A stretch of DNA of 23,321 nt, taken from positions 1 to 23,321 of the forward strand of contig CAJMOI010000015.1 in assembly GCA_905215105.1 (NCBI GenBank), given 5' to 3'. A program made the position numbers and the translations under genes. The notes beneath the pieces are model-generated. The model had not been told where the DNA came from, did not search any database, and saw only the letters and a list, made by a program, of their open reading frames with translations. The DNA is from an uncultured bacterium (GTDB lineage: Bacteria > Bacillota > Clostridia > Oscillospirales > Acutalibacteraceae). This document shows positions 22,570 to 23,321 of this stretch, piece after piece (the first letter of the stretch is position 1; each line of letters starts with the position of its first letter).

Positions 22570-22612
22570 GAAACGGCAGCGAGACGAAAGTTCCGCTGCC
22601 GTTTCTTTTTTT
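22570..22612 (+). terminator. Intrinsic terminator in the leader of the DUF2798 gene
   Basis: A perfect 12-bp stem GAAACGGCAGCG/CGCTGCCGTTTC (22570-22581 with 22594-22605), a mismatch, three inner pairs and a GAAA tetraloop, then seven T. There is no gene between the upstream promoter and this hairpin, so it is either an attenuator of DUF2798 or the 3' end of a small RNA of about 66 bases. Confidence 0.85.
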
Positions 22613-22665
22613 GTGTGCCTTTCTGTTCATCCCACTACGTTACCATCAGAAAAGGAGTTAGAAAA

Positions 22666-23166
22666 ATGCCGAAAACCAAATTCCAGAATGTTGTTTTTAC
22701 CATCATCATGGCCTGTATCATGGTCTATGGAATGATTGTCTACAATGTAGCCCTGAATACCGGTGGAGTGACCAATGAGACGTTCCTGATGGCCCTTCAT
22801 GAAATGCCCATCATGGTTCCCATTGCCTTTGTGCTGGAGTTCTTTGTGGTGGAAAAGCTGGCAGCTCATCTGGCCTTTTCCTTTATGCGTCCCACAGACC
22901 GTCCTCAGCTGATTACCTATGCCATTTCCACCATGATCCTCTGCATTATGTGCCCGGTCATGAGCCTGATTGCCACGCTGCTTTTCAAGGAGCCCAGCTT
23001 CGGTACCTGGATTCACACTTTTGGCTGTAATCTCCCCATGGCGCTGCTGTGGCAGCTGCTCTATTGCGGACCGCTGGCCCGGCTGATTTTCCGTCTGCTG
23101 TTTGCCCGTCAGCTGAAAAAGGATGCAGAGCAGGCTGCGGTGGAAGCCGCTTCGGTACAGGAATAA
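22666..23166 (+). CDS. DUF2798 multi-pass membrane protein
   Basis: The 166-residue product has four predicted membrane helices (about 8-28, 43-65, 83-105 and 112-135), arranged as two repeats of the DUF2798 type, and a charged C-terminal tail. The first repeat contains TIIMACIMVYGMIVYN and the second TYAISTMILCIMCPVMS, which align as related units. The family has no established function. AAAGGAG (22651-22657) lies 8 bases before the ATG at 22666. It is preceded by a leader with a strong terminator and followed, 4 bases after its stop, by the convergent stop codon of an AraC-type regulator, with which it may be functionally linked. Confidence 0.82.
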   Translation: MPKTKFQNVVFTIIMACIMVYGMIVYNVALNTGGVTNETFLMALHEMPIMVPIAFVLEFFVVEKLAAHLAFSFMRPTDRPQLITYAISTMILCIMCPVMSLIATLLFKEPSFGTWIHTFGCNLPMALLWQLLYCGPLARLIFRLLFARQLKKDAEQAAVEAASVQE

Positions 23167-23170
23167 AGTT

Positions 23171-23321
23171 TTACCGGGCAACCTTTCGCTGGTATTCGCC
23201 CGGCGTACAGCCGCAGGCTGCCCGAAAATACCGGGTGAAGTGGCATACACTGTGAAATCCGCAGAGGGAAGCTGCCTGTTGAACCTGCATGGCCTCATTG
23301 GTCAGCAGGTTCCGGGCTCTG
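23171..23321 (-). CDS. AraC-family transcription regulator, C-terminal part
   Basis: Only the last 49 residues are in the window; the gene continues past base 23321. The reverse strand is open and reads an AraC-type second HTH: AASLCGFHSVCHFTRYFRA followed by CGCTPGEYQRKVAR and a TAA stop at 23173-23171. CGF-x-S-xx-HF-xx-YF-xx-x-G-TPGEYR-like is the family's signature at the C-terminus. It converges on the DUF2798 gene with 4 bases between stop codons and no visible terminator in between. The ligand and target are unknown. Confidence 0.88.
   Translation of the reverse strand, partial: RARNLLTNEAMQVQQAASLCGFHSVCHFTRYFRAACGCTPGEYQRKVAR

Noticed and set aside
22547..22612. Fluoride (crcB-type) riboswitch suggested by ATGGTAGTCGCC followed by AAACGGC
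   Set aside because: The 5' pairing, the conserved downstream TGATGxCTCCT-like segment and a fluoride exporter gene are all missing; the likeness is short and probably chance.
1..23321. CRISPR arrays, tRNAs, insertion sequences or prophage genes
   Set aside because: Looked for by eye on both strands; no regularly spaced repeats, cloverleaf genes, transposases, integrases or phage genes were seen.

Overview
The window looks like a chromosomal segment of a Gram-positive anaerobe of the class Clostridia, most likely a gut Oscillospiraceae/Ruminococcaceae relative. This is inferred from moderate GC, AGGAGG-type ribosome binding sites, several TTG starts, a BofC-C-like protein, the oxygen-sensitive type of dihydroxy-acid dehydratase, an Hcp stress locus and a surface pectin methylesterase. 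I see no tRNA, rRNA, insertion sequence, prophage or CRISPR array.

Layout. (1) 1-3531: the end of a phosphate uptake/sensing operon, pstB (partial), phoU, a PhoB-type regulator and a PhoR-type kinase overlapping it by ATGA. (2) 3567-4825: nagA with its own extended -10 promoter and a terminator shared with a convergent gene. (3) 4824-7702: a BofC-C-like membrane protein (minus) divergent from a class A penicillin-binding protein. (4) 7741-11836: a threonine/aspartate-family operon, HTH-ACT regulator, hom, thrB and lysC, with an inverted repeat upstream and an internal start in lysC that should yield a separate ACT-only beta subunit. (5) 11861-13660: ilvD with a near-consensus promoter containing a small palindrome. 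(6) 13693-17206: a nitrosative/oxidative stress locus, a Crp/Fnr regulator (minus) facing a ferredoxin-like protein, a cupin and hcp (plus). The intergenic region holds face-to-face promoters and a perfect 14-bp palindrome at -41.5 of the predicted operon start. (7) 17398-18654: a second, different Crp/Fnr gene with an inverted repeat at -41.5 of its own start, convergent with a flavin-reductase-like gene. (8) 18874-21855: a 935-residue secreted, membrane-anchored pectin methylesterase with three tandem N-terminal modules. (9) 21870-23321: a DUF2284 metal-binding protein (minus), a DUF2798 membrane protein (plus) behind a leader containing an intrinsic terminator, and the C-terminal end of an AraC-type regulator (minus).

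Most of the window is ordinary housekeeping. The parts most worth a second look are the control regions: the two class-II-like Crp/Fnr arrangements, the lysC internal start, the inverted repeat before the threonine operon and the leader terminator before DUF2798. No clearly unprecedented system was found. All motif, promoter and hairpin calls were made by eye; no searches were run.
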